In this document: piece after piece, positions 8,687 to 18,634 of the stretch | Position numbering within the stretch: the stretch's first letter is position 1 | How the letters are laid out: each line of letters begins with the position of its first letter | Assembly (NCBI GenBank): GCA_963780165.1 | Contig: CAWABB010000006.1 | Location: 248,001 to 312,000 of the forward strand | Direction of reading: 5' to 3' | Origin: CAWABB01 sp963780165 | GTDB taxonomy: Bacteria; Bacteroidota; Ignavibacteria; UBA10030; UBA6906 | Length of the DNA: 64,000 nucleotides | Made by a program: the position numbers and the translations under genes | The notes under the pieces: model-generated | What the model was told of the DNA's origin: nothing | The model's input: only the letters and a program-made list of their open reading frames with translations | Databases searched by the model: none

Positions 8687-9903
8687 GTCGTTCGACGCTT
8701 GAGCGTGAGAGGAATGGTCCGCGTTTCGCCGCCACGGAGCACCTTGAGTTGGATCGTGTCGCCGGTGTGGGCATCGTACACGATCCCGTACAACGACGCG
8801 TCGTCGTAGATGCGCTCGCCGTTGGCTTCAAGAATGATATCTTCGGGACGGAACCCCGCCTTGTCGGCCGGGCCGCCGCGTTCGACTTCCGTGACGATGA
8901 CGCCTTCGGCCTTGTCTAGCTTGAAGTACTGCGCGATACGCTGGTCGACGGTCTGCACCTGCATGCCGACCCAGAAATCGCGTTCGACCTTGCCGTTCGC
9001 CTTCAGCTCTGCCACGATTCGCTTGACGCGGTTCACGGGGATGGCGAAGCCGAGTCCGATATTCCCCTGGTTGGGCGTCCAGATGACCGAGTTCATCCCG
9101 ATGACTTCGCCCAGGGTATTCAGCAGAGGCCCGCCGCTGTTCCCCGAATTGATCGCGGCATCCGTCTGGATCATGCCTCGATAGATGCGCTCCTCGCCCT
9201 CCTGACCCGCGCGCAGGTTCACGTCGGCGTTGCTCACCACGCCGACCGTCACTGTGGGCTTGTCGTTCATCTGGAAGAGACCGAACGGATTGCCGAGCGC
9301 GATCACCCATTCGCCGATGATGACGTCGTCGGAGTTGCCGAGCTTCAGATACGGGAAATCGTTCCCCTCAATCTTGAGCAGCGCGACGTCCGACACCTGA
9401 TCCGTCCCGATCAACTTGGCTTTGTACGTCTTCCCGTCGGTCGCCGTGACGGTGATCTCCTTGGCATTCCCGGCCACATGGTCGTTTGTCAGCACGTAGC
9501 CATCGGGTGAAATGATGTAGCCGGACCCGAGTCCCTGGACGCGCTGCGTGTACGTTCTATCCCCGAAGAACTGCCGGAAGAACGGGTCGTCCCCCCAGGG
9601 AGACCACTGGCGGTAGCGGCGGAGCTCGACCACGTTGACGCCCACAACGGCGCCACTCGCGCGGCCGACGGCCTGCGTGATGGCGTTGCGCCGCGACGAG
9701 GTGACCGACGCCACGATGCTGTCGCGCTGTTGTTCGTCGGAATAACGCGCGGGAAACGCATCCGCGAATGCGCTGTCACTTTCCCCCGCCACACGATCAG
9801 CGCCTTTCTGCTGGACGCCCAGCCCGCGGCCGATGACAACACCGGCGGCGAGCGCGATGACCAGCAGGAAGCCGGTCCAGAGCACTCTTCGACGCATGGT
9901 CAC
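8683..9903 (-). CDS. htrA: Periplasmic trypsin-like serine protease, DegP/HtrA family
   Basis: 406 residues. An N-terminal membrane anchor or uncleaved signal (residues ~7-26) is followed by a chymotrypsin-fold protease domain with His142 in LTNDHV, Asp172 in SDVALLKI and Ser256 in GNSGGPL, then a single PDZ domain (about 310-395, GVIVTEVERGGPADKAGF). The one-PDZ layout is like DegS or short DegQ forms. Role is envelope protein quality control. GTG at 9903 is preferred: it overlaps the plsY stop (GTGA) and has AGGAGG nine bases upstream; ATG at 9897 is an alternative. It is coupled to purB downstream. Confidence 0.93.
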   Translation of the reverse strand: MTMRRRVLWTGFLLVIALAAGVVIGRGLGVQQKGADRVAGESDSAFADAFPARYSDEQQRDSIVASVTSSRRNAITQAVGRASGAVVGVNVVELRRYRQWSPWGDDPFFRQFFGDRTYTQRVQGLGSGYIISPDGYVLTNDHVAGNAKEITVTATDGKTYKAKLIGTDQVSDVALLKIEGNDFPYLKLGNSDDVIIGEWVIALGNPFGLFQMNDKPTVTVGVVSNADVNLRAGQEGEERIYRGMIQTDAAINSGNSGGPLLNTLGEVIGMNSVIWTPNQGNIGLGFAIPVNRVKRIVAELKANGKVERDFWVGMQVQTVDQRIAQYFKLDKAEGVIVTEVERGGPADKAGFRPEDIILEANGERIYDDASLYGIVYDAHTGDTIQLKVLRGGETRTIPLTLKRRTT

Positions 9904-10583
9904 GACCCTTCACCTCCTTTTGATCTACGTTGTGCCCCGAGGGTGCGGAGATATTCGCGAAAGGGACCGATCAGCCGTGTCAGCATGACGAGGAGGATCA
10001 TCACGCCATACGTGCGAAGGCCCCGCGTCGTGGTTCCCTCCGGGAGCACGGCCCGGACGACTTCGTCGGGGACGATTGTCAGAAGGGCCAGCACAAGGAT
10101 GCACGCGATAAAGCTTGCGACGTTCACGGTTCGCGTGAATGCGTAGCCGATCCCCCACGCAGCCATCCAGGTGCCGACAAGCGGAAAACTCACTGCTCCC
10201 ATGGCGCCTGCGGCAGTCGCCAGCCCCCTTCCCCCCTTGAAGAGCAGCCAGATCGGATAGCAGTGTCCGATGACGGCGGCCGTGCCCGCGAAGGCCGCAC
10301 CCGCAAACGGCAATCCCGGAATGAAGGTCCGGCCGACCACGACCGCAACCACACCCTTCAGTATGTCCACGAGCAGGACCGTCACCGCCACGGCTTTCGA
10401 GCGCGTCACCAGGTAGCTGTTCAGAGTCCCGACATTGCCGCTCCCGGTCTTCCGGATGTCCAGCTTTGACTTCCAGCGAACGGCGAGAAATGCAGTTGGG
10501 AACGAACCGATGAGATAGCCGACGATGACCGGCCAAAACAAGTTGAACACGGGAGCGAGACCGCCGTAGTGGTAGAAAATCAT
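9900..10583 (-). CDS. plsY: Acyl-phosphate:glycerol-3-phosphate acyltransferase
   Basis: Membrane enzyme that acylates glycerol-3-phosphate with acyl-phosphate in phospholipid synthesis. About five hydrophobic segments and the family motifs GSFPTAFL, SGNVGTLNSY, and the glycine-rich LLFKGGRGLATAAGA are seen. From ATG at 10583 the product is 227 residues; an upstream ATG at 10643 would add 20 polar residues before the first membrane segment and is less likely. It heads a tightly overlapping plsY-htrA-purB-aldehyde dehydrogenase-lat run and is divergent from larB. Confidence 0.92.
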   Translation of the reverse strand: MIFYHYGGLAPVFNLFWPVIVGYLIGSFPTAFLAVRWKSKLDIRKTGSGNVGTLNSYLVTRSKAVAVTVLLVDILKGVVAVVVGRTFIPGLPFAGAAFAGTAAVIGHCYPIWLLFKGGRGLATAAGAMGAVSFPLVGTWMAAWGIGYAFTRTVNVASFIACILVLALLTIVPDEVVRAVLPEGTTTRGLRTYGVMILLVMLTRLIGPFREYLRTLGAQRRSKGGEGS

Positions 10584-10626
10584 TGAAAAATACGAAAAGC
10601 GGGCTGGACAGTCAAGGTAACTCTCC

Positions 10627-10654
10627 TTGCAATCCTCGCTCAATCCGATATATT
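10627..10654 (+). promoter_or_regulatory. Putative larB promoter, nearly leaderless
   Basis: TTGCAA (10627-10632), a 16-base spacer and TATATT (10649-10654). The expected start point near 10661 is only about three bases before the larB ATG at 10664, and no ribosome site precedes that ATG. Confidence 0.45.
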
Positions 10655-10663
10655 CCCCACACT

Positions 10664-11428
10664 ATGGACTCTTCTCACCTGACACGCCTTCTGAGCGATC
10701 TCCGATCCGGCAAGCGGACCGTGAAGGAAGTCGAGCGCCTGCTCGCGGCGCCCCCGGCCGAATCGCTCTCGTTCGCCACCATCGACCATCACCGGGGAAT
10801 CCGGCAGGGGTTCCCCGAGGTCATCTTTTGCGAGGGCAAGACACCCGCGCAGGTTGCCGGCATTGCTGTCCGGATAGCCCGTGCCGGGAACGTCGTATTC
10901 GGAACCCGAGCCTCCCGCTCCCATTTCGCAGCGGTGAAGCGGACGATGCGCTCAGCGCGTTACAATCCGGTCGCGCGCACGATTTCGGCACGGGAGGGCC
11001 GTGTCACGCCCAGAGGCACGGGAACGATCCTCGTTGTTACGGCCGGCACGTCGGACATCCCCGTCGCCGAGGAGGCGCTGGAGACCGCACGGATCATGGG
11101 AAACCTCACCGACTCGCTCTTCGACGTCGGGGTCGCCGGCATTCACCGCATCCTCTCGCAGAGCGACAAGCTCCGCTCGGCAACCGTCATCATCGTTGTT
11201 GCAGGCATGGAAGGCGCCCTCGCCAGTGTCGTCGGGGGCCTCGTGGACGTTCCCGTCATCGCAGTGCCGACGTCCATCGGATACGGCGCGAACTTCCAGG
11301 GAATCTCCGCCCTGCTCGGAATGTTGAATTCCTGTGCGGCCGGGGTCACCGTCGTCAATATTGACAACGGCTTCGGCGCCGGATTTGCGGCGAGCCTGAT
11401 CAACAGAAGGCGGACAGCCAGCACATAA
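10664..11428 (+). CDS. larB: Nickel-pincer cofactor biosynthesis protein LarB
   Basis: 254 residues. LarB carboxylates nicotinic acid adenine dinucleotide at the pyridinium ring as the first step of the nickel-pincer nucleotide cofactor of lactate racemase and related epimerases. The C-terminal PurE-like domain is clear: VVTAGTSDIPVAEEALETA, GVAGIHRIL, VVAGMEGALASVVGGLVDVPVIAVPTSIGYG and the closing NIDNGFGAGF. The ATG at 10664 matches the family N-terminus. The other cofactor genes (larC, larE) and a dependent enzyme are not in the window; the next genes make cystathionine. Assignment to LarB is firm, physiological partner unknown. Confidence 0.9.
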   Translation: MDSSHLTRLLSDLRSGKRTVKEVERLLAAPPAESLSFATIDHHRGIRQGFPEVIFCEGKTPAQVAGIAVRIARAGNVVFGTRASRSHFAAVKRTMRSARYNPVARTISAREGRVTPRGTGTILVVTAGTSDIPVAEEALETARIMGNLTDSLFDVGVAGIHRILSQSDKLRSATVIIVVAGMEGALASVVGGLVDVPVIAVPTSIGYGANFQGISALLGMLNSCAAGVTVVNIDNGFGAGFAASLINRRRTAST

Positions 11429-11455
11429 CGGGCAGGATCCGAAGGGAAGGGCGAT

Positions 11456-12841
<1,386 letters not shown>

Positions 12842-12844
12842 CAT

Positions 12845-13993
12845 ATGGGCTTCTCAACAGATGCGATTCACGCGGGACAGGAACCCGACCCGACGACGGG
12901 CGCGATCATGACCCCGGTCTTCCTGACGTCCACGTACGTGCAGGAGGAGCTCGGCAAGCACAAGGGGTATGAGTATTCGCGCGTCTCGAATCCGACGCGG
13001 ACCGCACTTGAGCGCAACATTGCCGCCCTGGAGGGAGGGACCGAGGGGATGGCATTCGGTTCCGGGGTCGCGGCGACCGACGCCATCATGCGCCTGCTGA
13101 ACCCTGGGGACCATGTGGTCTTCTCGCGCAACGTGTACGGCGGAACATACCGGCTGATGAAGATGGTATGGGAGCGCTACGGACTGAAGTCCGACTTTAT
13201 CGACACGACCGATCCGGGCATCATCGAACAAGCGATCACCCCGGCGACCCGTCTGATCTTCGTCGAGACCCCGACGAATCCAACCATGGAGATCACCGAT
13301 CTCTCCGCCGTCGCCGGCATCGCGCGCCCGCGCGGCATTCTCACGGTCGCCGACAACACGTTTGCCACCCCGTACCTGCAGCGCCCTCTCGACCTGGGCA
13401 TCGACGTCGTGCTTCACAGTCTGACGAAGTACCTGAACGGCCACAGCGACATGCTCGGCGGCATCGTTGTCACGAGCCGGGCCGATGTGATCGAGCGGCT
13501 CCGGTTCTTCCAGAAGGCGATCGGGGCAATCCTGAGCCCCTTCGATTCCTGGCTGTGCCTCCGCGGCACCAAGACGCTCGCCGTACGGATGGAGAGGCAT
13601 TGCCGGAACGCCATGGAGGTCGCGACGTGGCTGGTGGGCAAGGCCCCGGTCCTTACGGTCCATTATCCGGGGCTGGCGGGCCACCCCCAGCACGCGCTGG
13701 CAGCCCGCCAGATGAGAGGGTTCGGCGGGATGCTCGCGTTCGACCTGGGGGATCTGGCGGCCGCCGGGCGGTTCCTGAAGCACGTCCGCCTCTGCGCCCT
13801 TGCCGAGAGCCTGGGAGGGGTCGAGACGATCATTACCCACCCGGCCACGATGACCCATGCGTCGGTCCCCGCGGAGCAGCGCCGCGCCATCGGCGTCACG
13901 GACGGCCTGGTCCGCATTTCGGTGGGTCTGGAGGACCCCGAAGACCTGATCGCGGACCTGGATAACGCATTCAGAATTGGCTCGTTCTATTGA
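12845..13993 (+). CDS. Cystathionine gamma-synthase / gamma-lyase family PLP enzyme
   Basis: 382 residues of the Cys/Met metabolism PLP family. Visible are YEYSRVSNPTRTALE, GSGVAATDA, the VADNTFATPYLQRPLDLGID strand and the PLP lysine in HSLTKYLNGHSD. ESLGGVETIITHPATMTHA is shared by synthases and lyases, so sequence alone does not separate them. Immediate proximity to cystathionine beta-synthase favours a lyase that splits cystathionine to cysteine, 2-oxobutyrate and ammonia. Starts at ATG 12845 directly after the beta-synthase stop. Confidence 0.88.
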   Translation: MGFSTDAIHAGQEPDPTTGAIMTPVFLTSTYVQEELGKHKGYEYSRVSNPTRTALERNIAALEGGTEGMAFGSGVAATDAIMRLLNPGDHVVFSRNVYGGTYRLMKMVWERYGLKSDFIDTTDPGIIEQAITPATRLIFVETPTNPTMEITDLSAVAGIARPRGILTVADNTFATPYLQRPLDLGIDVVLHSLTKYLNGHSDMLGGIVVTSRADVIERLRFFQKAIGAILSPFDSWLCLRGTKTLAVRMERHCRNAMEVATWLVGKAPVLTVHYPGLAGHPQHALAARQMRGFGGMLAFDLGDLAAAGRFLKHVRLCALAESLGGVETIITHPATMTHASVPAEQRRAIGVTDGLVRISVGLEDPEDLIADLDNAFRIGSFY

Positions 13994-14018
13994 ATCGTAA
14001 ACTGTTTTTCCATATCTT
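13990..14018 (+). promoter_or_regulatory. Putative promoter of the guanylyltransferase fusion gene
   Basis: TTGAAT (13990-13995), 17-base spacer and TATCTT (14013-14018), overlapping the stop codon of the upstream gene. The AT-rich patch stands out from its GC-rich surroundings. Confidence 0.5.
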
Positions 14019-14070
14019 CGCGTGACATTCCGACTCCAATTCGACCCCATTCCCTTCCCTCCAACGCGCG

Positions 14071-16581
14071 ATGAAAGCCGTCATCATGGCGGGGGGCTTC
14101 GGCACGAGGCTTCGCCCGCTCACGTGTAACATCCCAAAGCCGATGGTTCCGCTCATGAACAAGCCCATGATGCATCACATCGTGGACCTGCTCAAAGCGC
14201 ACGGGATCACTGATATCACGGCATCCCTGTTCTATTTCCCCGACGTCATCAGCAAGCATTTCGGGGACGGGAGCCGCCTCGGCGTCTCGATGTCCTACTT
14301 CAAGGCCGACGCTGACTACGGGACTGCGGGAAGCGTCGCGCTGGCCACGCAGGGCGTCAACGAGCGCATCCTCGTCATCAGCGGGGACGTGTTGACGGAC
14401 TTCGATCTGACCGCCGCGATCAAGTTCCACGAGGAGCGCCGCGCTGCCGCGACCATTGTCCTGACGCACGCCGCCAACCCGCTCCAGTTCGGCGTCGTCA
14501 TCACAGACGAGAACGGAAAGATCACGCGGTTCCTTGAGAAGCCATCGTGGGGCGAGGTCTTCAGCGACACCATCAACACCGGCATCTACATCCTGGAGCC
14601 GCAGATCCGGGACATGATCCCGCTCCGGCAGGAGTACGATTTCGGGAAGGATCTCTTCCCGCTTCTTCAGCGGCAGGACGCCGGGCTCTACGGCTTCGTG
14701 GCGGACGGCTACTGGCGCGACATCGGCAATCTGAACGAATATCAGGACGCCCACATCGACGTGCTCCGCGGCGTGGTGAACGTGGTGATCTCCGGGACGC
14801 GGGACGGGAATCTGACCGTGGGAGCCGGGACGCGCGTCGATCCGAAGTCGATCGAGTGCGCGGGCACCGTCGTGATCGGCGAAAACTGCACGATCGGCGA
14901 ACGATGCAGGCTGTCCAACACCGTCATCGGAGACAACTGCGTCATCGGGCCGGGGAGCACCATCGCGAACTCGGTCCTCTGGAACGACGTGGTGGTCGGG
15001 CACAATGTGGAGCTATCGTCAGACGTCGTCGGCTTCCGCTCCTCCATCGGAGAGAAGGCGGTGATCGCTGACAACGTTTTCATCAGCGACGCCTGCTGGA
15101 TCGGCCGCGGCGCGCACCTCAGCGCCAACATCAAGCTGTGGCCCGAGAAGGTCGTCGAAGAGGGCGCGGTGCTCACGCGCAGCCTCGTCTGGGAGGACAA
15201 GTGGCTCCGCGAGCTGTTCACCGACGCGCGGGTGTCGGGCCTTTCGAACATCGAAATGAATCCCGAGTTCGGCGCCAAGCTGGGCGCCGCGTACGGAGCG
15301 TTCATCGGACCGGGGAAGACGGTCGTGACGTGCCGCGATTCGGACAACGTCTCGCGCATGATGAACCGCGCGCTGATCTGCGGGCTGATCTCGTCCGGCG
15401 TGCATACGTTCGACCTCAGGGCGACCTCCATCCCGCTGCTGCGGCACGAGCTGAGCAGCGGCAAGGAAGCCGGCGGCATCCACGTCCGCCGCTCGCCCGT
15501 CGACAAGAACCTGACCGACATCATCTTCTTCGACGCAAACGGCAAGGACCTCCCGACAAAGAAGACAAAATCCGTGGAGCGGCTCTTCTTCGGCGAGGAC
15601 TTCCCGCGCGCGGCCAGGGACCGCGTCGGCTCCATCTCGTTCCCCGAGCGGACGACCGAGGTTTACAAGCAGACGTTTCTGGCATCGCTGGACGTGGAGG
15701 CGATCAACCGGAGGAAGCTCCGGATCGCCATCGACTACTCCAACGGCGTCGCGTCCACGATCTTCCCGATCATCCTGGGATCGTTCGACTGCCAGGTCGT
15801 GGCCATCAACGCCCATCTGGACCCCACGAAACTCACGCGGGACAGGGACGAGTTCGAGGCGTCGCTGGACCAGCTGGCTCACATCGTCACGTCGCTCCAG
15901 TATGACCTCGGCTGCCTGATTGACGCGGGCGGCGAGAAACTCTTCGTGGTCAATGAGCGGGGCGAGAAAGTCGACAGCGACCGGCTGCTGACCATCATCA
16001 CGGCGATGTATCTCGACACGCATCCGGGGTCGAAGGCCCTTGCGGTGCCGATCACGTCGACCGGCGAGGTGGACCTCGTCGCGGCCGAGCGGGGGGCGAA
16101 GGTCCTGAAGACGCGGAACAACCACCTCGCGATGATGGAGGCGGCGGCCAATACCGAGGTCCGCTTCATCGGCGGGACGCGCGGAGGATTCATCTTCCCC
16201 GACTTCTTTTTCGCGACCGACGCCATGTACTCGGTGGCGAAAATTCTCGAGATGGTCGCGCATACCGGAAAGCGGCTCGGCGAGTACGACGACAGCCTTC
16301 CCAGGCTCAGCTCCGCCCGCAGAGGCGTGAACTGCTCCTGGGAGCTCAAAGGGAAGGTCATGCGCAACATCATGCAGCACACGCAGGGCATCAGGCGCGA
16401 CCTCGTGGACGGCGTGAAGGTGCACTTCGACGACGACCCGGACAAGGTTTCCGTGCTCCTGATCCCCGACAAGGAACGGCCGCTGTTCCATGTGGTGGCC
16501 GAAGCGCGCGGGCAGGCGGCGGCAGACGCCACGGCGGACGACTACGAACGCAAGATTGTGCAGTGGCGGGATGAATCATAG
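14071..16581 (+). CDS. Mannose-1-phosphate guanylyltransferase / phosphohexomutase-like fusion
   Basis: 836 residues in three parts. Residues 1-235 are a nucleotidyltransferase (MAGGFGTRLRPLTCNIPKPM, then GDVLTDFD). Residues ~250-370 are a left-handed beta-helix of hexapeptide repeats (VIGENCTIGERC). Residues ~380-836 match the alpha-D-phosphohexomutase fold. The mutase active site looks degraded: the phosphoserine loop, usually TASHNP, reads HVRRSP (471-476), and the metal loop, usually DGDGDR, reads DAGGEK (618-623). Such long fusions are known in cyanobacteria and actinobacteria as GDP-mannose-type enzymes. Likely makes a nucleotide sugar for surface glycans; the mutase half may be regulatory. 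Confidence 0.85.
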   Translation: MKAVIMAGGFGTRLRPLTCNIPKPMVPLMNKPMMHHIVDLLKAHGITDITASLFYFPDVISKHFGDGSRLGVSMSYFKADADYGTAGSVALATQGVNERILVISGDVLTDFDLTAAIKFHEERRAAATIVLTHAANPLQFGVVITDENGKITRFLEKPSWGEVFSDTINTGIYILEPQIRDMIPLRQEYDFGKDLFPLLQRQDAGLYGFVADGYWRDIGNLNEYQDAHIDVLRGVVNVVISGTRDGNLTVGAGTRVDPKSIECAGTVVIGENCTIGERCRLSNTVIGDNCVIGPGSTIANSVLWNDVVVGHNVELSSDVVGFRSSIGEKAVIADNVFISDACWIGRGAHLSANIKLWPEKVVEEGAVLTRSLVWEDKWLRELFTDARVSGLSNIEMNPEFGAKLGAAYGAFIGPGKTVVTCRDSDNVSRMMNRALICGLISSGVHTFDLRATSIPLLRHELSSGKEAGGIHVRRSPVDKNLTDIIFFDANGKDLPTKKTKSVERLFFGEDFPRAARDRVGSISFPERTTEVYKQTFLASLDVEAINRRKLRIAIDYSNGVASTIFPIILGSFDCQVVAINAHLDPTKLTRDRDEFEASLDQLAHIVTSLQYDLGCLIDAGGEKLFVVNERGEKVDSDRLLTIITAMYLDTHPGSKALAVPITSTGEVDLVAAERGAKVLKTRNNHLAMMEAAANTEVRFIGGTRGGFIFPDFFFATDAMYSVAKILEMVAHTGKRLGEYDDSLPRLSSARRGVNCSWELKGKVMRNIMQHTQGIRRDLVDGVKVHFDDDPDKVSVLLIPDKERPLFHVVAEARGQAAADATADDYERKIVQWRDES

Positions 16582-16596
16582 GGGGCTCAACGCACC

Positions 16597-17067
16597 ATGA
16601 GAATCAGCGACATCCTCACCGAGGACCTGATCGTCACCGGTCTGGAGGGGAATTCCAAAGACGACATCATCGACAAGATGGTTGATCTCGTCGGCACATC
16701 GCCGAAAGTGCTGGACATCGACAAGGTCCGCAAGGCCATCTTCGAGCGCGAGCGGATCATGTCCACCGGCGTGGGGAACGGCTTCGCCATTCCGCACGGG
16801 AAAACGGACGCCGTGTCGGACATTGTTGCCGGCTTCGCCGTCACCGAACGCCCGATCGATTACGAATCGCTCGACGAGAAGCCCGTTCGCCTCGTCTTCC
16901 TGCTCGTCGGCAAGGACAACCTCGTCGGCCCGCATATCAAGCTCCTGAGCCGCATCTCACGGCTGATGAACAAGGAGGAGTTCCGGCGCAAGTTGCTCGA
17001 GCAACCCTCGTCCGCGGACATTCTCGAGCTGTTCCGCCGGGAAGAAGCAACCTACTTCGACGTGTGA
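16597..17067 (+). CDS. ptsN: PTS EIIA-type (PtsN/fructose family) protein
   Basis: 156 residues. The phosphorylatable histidine sits in GNGFAIPHGKTDAV, and the domain runs the full length (MRISDILTEDLIVTGLEG to ILELFRREE). No EIIB or EIIC transporter domain is nearby, so it is more probably a regulatory EIIA of the PtsN type than part of a sugar transporter. It starts 15 bases after the guanylyltransferase fusion and its stop overlaps the next gene (TGATG), suggesting an operon. Confidence 0.85.
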   Translation: MRISDILTEDLIVTGLEGNSKDDIIDKMVDLVGTSPKVLDIDKVRKAIFERERIMSTGVGNGFAIPHGKTDAVSDIVAGFAVTERPIDYESLDEKPVRLVFLLVGKDNLVGPHIKLLSRISRLMNKEEFRRKLLEQPSSADILELFRREEATYFDV

Positions 17068-17465
17068 TGGCCCGCCGACCCGCACGGCCGGCCTCCGAGT
17101 ATCGGCTGATCGTCACCCCGCATTATGACGAGATCCGCCAGCGAACCGTGACGAGGGTTCGCCTGGAAACCTCCCAGAACTTCGCGAGCTTCGCGTACGA
17201 GATCTCGGTCGACGAGCAGCGCGAAGGCACCTCGTTCCGGTATCGCATCCTCGGCCTGAACGCACCAGGCGTCGGGCTCCCGCACACGGGAAGCGCACAT
17301 TTCCAGCGCGACTACGAAGGGTTGGACGGCACCTACACCTTTAGCGTCATCGGGCTCGACCGCGCAGAACATCGCTGCACGGTCGCGGTCGACGCGCGCG
17401 GCGTGCGGGAGGTCGCAGCCCCCACGGGCACGGCCCTGACACTCATCACCGGCGCCACGGCATGA
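17067..17465 (+). CDS. Uncharacterised protein
   Basis: 132 residues; I do not recognise the family. ATG at 17067 overlaps the ptsN stop as TGATG, so the two are probably co-translated. The sequence is rich in predicted beta strands (YRLIVTPHYDEIRQRTVTRVRLETSQNF and GTYTFSVIGLD), with no signal peptide, membrane segment or metal motif. Sandwiched between ptsN and lgt. It could be a small cytosolic beta-sandwich protein; no function is proposed. Confidence 0.6.
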   Translation: MARRPARPASEYRLIVTPHYDEIRQRTVTRVRLETSQNFASFAYEISVDEQREGTSFRYRILGLNAPGVGLPHTGSAHFQRDYEGLDGTYTFSVIGLDRAEHRCTVAVDARGVREVAAPTGTALTLITGATA

Positions 17466-17490
17466 CCTTGTCTCACGACATCGAGAGAGC

Positions 17491-18384
17491 ATGATCCCAG
17501 TACTTTTTGAAATCGGTCCCCTGAAGGTGCACAGTTACGGCCTGATGCTCGGCCTCGCGTTCATTCTGGGGAACGCCCTGATGGCCCGCGACTTCAAGCG
17601 CCGCGGATGGAACCCCTCGATCGCAGGCACCATCACGATCATCGCCGTCGTCACAGGGATCGCCGGGGCTAAAGCCCTGCACCTCATCGAGAACTGGGAC
17701 GAATTTCTCCGGCACCCGTCCGAGGCGTTCTCCCCGGGAGGCCTGACATGGTACGGCGGGTTCGTGCTCGGCTTGATCGCCGTGATCTGGTATGTGCGTC
17801 GCAAGGGCCTGCCGCTGTTACAGTTCCTCGATATCCTCGGCGTCGCGCTGGTGCTCTCCTACGGCGTTGGACGGGTCGGGTGCCATCTCTCGGGCGACGG
17901 TGACTACGGACCTCCGACGAACCTCCCGTGGGGGACTATCTATGCACAGGGAATCGCCAAACCCACGTACGCGCTCGCGGACTATTTCATCGCACATCCG
18001 GACGAGCGTGCGGCGTGGAGCTACGACTCGTTGCGGGTCATCCCGGCCGGGCTCGACCGCATGGGTCATCCCATGAGCCGGTTCGATCAGGTGACTCCGC
18101 TCCACCCCACCCCCATCTATGAGCTCCTGCTGGGGATTGCCGGGTACGGCATTCTGCTCGCCCTCAGGAAGCGGCCGTGGCCGGACGGGACGATTTTCGC
18201 GTTCTATCTGATGATCGCGGCGGTGTTTCGCTTTGCGATCGAGATCCTCCGGCTGAACCCCCTGCTGGCATTCGGGCTCTCGGAGGCCCAGCTCTTCTCC
18301 ATCATCCTGTTTGGCGCCGGACTTGCGGGCTTCCTCTTCCTCGCCCGTCGAACCGGGCAGGCAGGAGCTCAGCCCAAAGCCTAG
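17491..18384 (+). CDS. lgt: Phosphatidylglycerol-prolipoprotein diacylglyceryl transferase
   Basis: 297 residues with about seven membrane segments. Transfers diacylglycerol to the lipobox cysteine of prolipoproteins, the first step of lipoprotein maturation. Seen: N-terminal VHSYGLMLGLAFILG, GGLTWYGGFVLG, the signature region GRVGCHLSGDGDYG (Lgt signature, form without the usual Asn), and HPTPIYELLLGI near the C-terminus. A lipoprotein that would be a substrate is encoded at 48064-48618. Starts at ATG 17491, 25 bases after the unknown gene. Confidence 0.93.
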   Translation: MIPVLFEIGPLKVHSYGLMLGLAFILGNALMARDFKRRGWNPSIAGTITIIAVVTGIAGAKALHLIENWDEFLRHPSEAFSPGGLTWYGGFVLGLIAVIWYVRRKGLPLLQFLDILGVALVLSYGVGRVGCHLSGDGDYGPPTNLPWGTIYAQGIAKPTYALADYFIAHPDERAAWSYDSLRVIPAGLDRMGHPMSRFDQVTPLHPTPIYELLLGIAGYGILLALRKRPWPDGTIFAFYLMIAAVFRFAIEILRLNPLLAFGLSEAQLFSIILFGAGLAGFLFLARRTGQAGAQPKA

Positions 18385-18634
18385 TGCCCGGCCAACGAGT
18401 GCCCCTCCAATCTGTTCTGGCGGCAAGCACAAAGGGGCCAGTGCCCGGGCCGACCAGCTGTATCGATAGGACACTGGAGCACATGATCGTCGGCGCGGCA
18501 CCGCTGGTCATACAGACGAACGGGCACAGTGCTCGTTCGAAGTATCAACAACACGTGATGCCGTATGACGATTTTGTTCGAACGGCACGAGGGCAGCCGA
18601 GCATGATCCTGCTATGAAGCCGGGGAGCATCGAC
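18385..18634. other. Non-coding gap between lgt and rlmB
   Basis: 250 bases without a convincing gene, tRNA or terminator. It has two copies of GTTCGAA (about 18535 and 18577) and several imperfect inverted repeats, none with a T-run. Nothing else could be supported. Confidence 0.4.

Noticed and set aside
18385..18634. Possible tRNA near the GTTCGAA motifs between lgt and rlmB
   Set aside because: No acceptor stem, anticodon arm or CCA can be formed around the motif.
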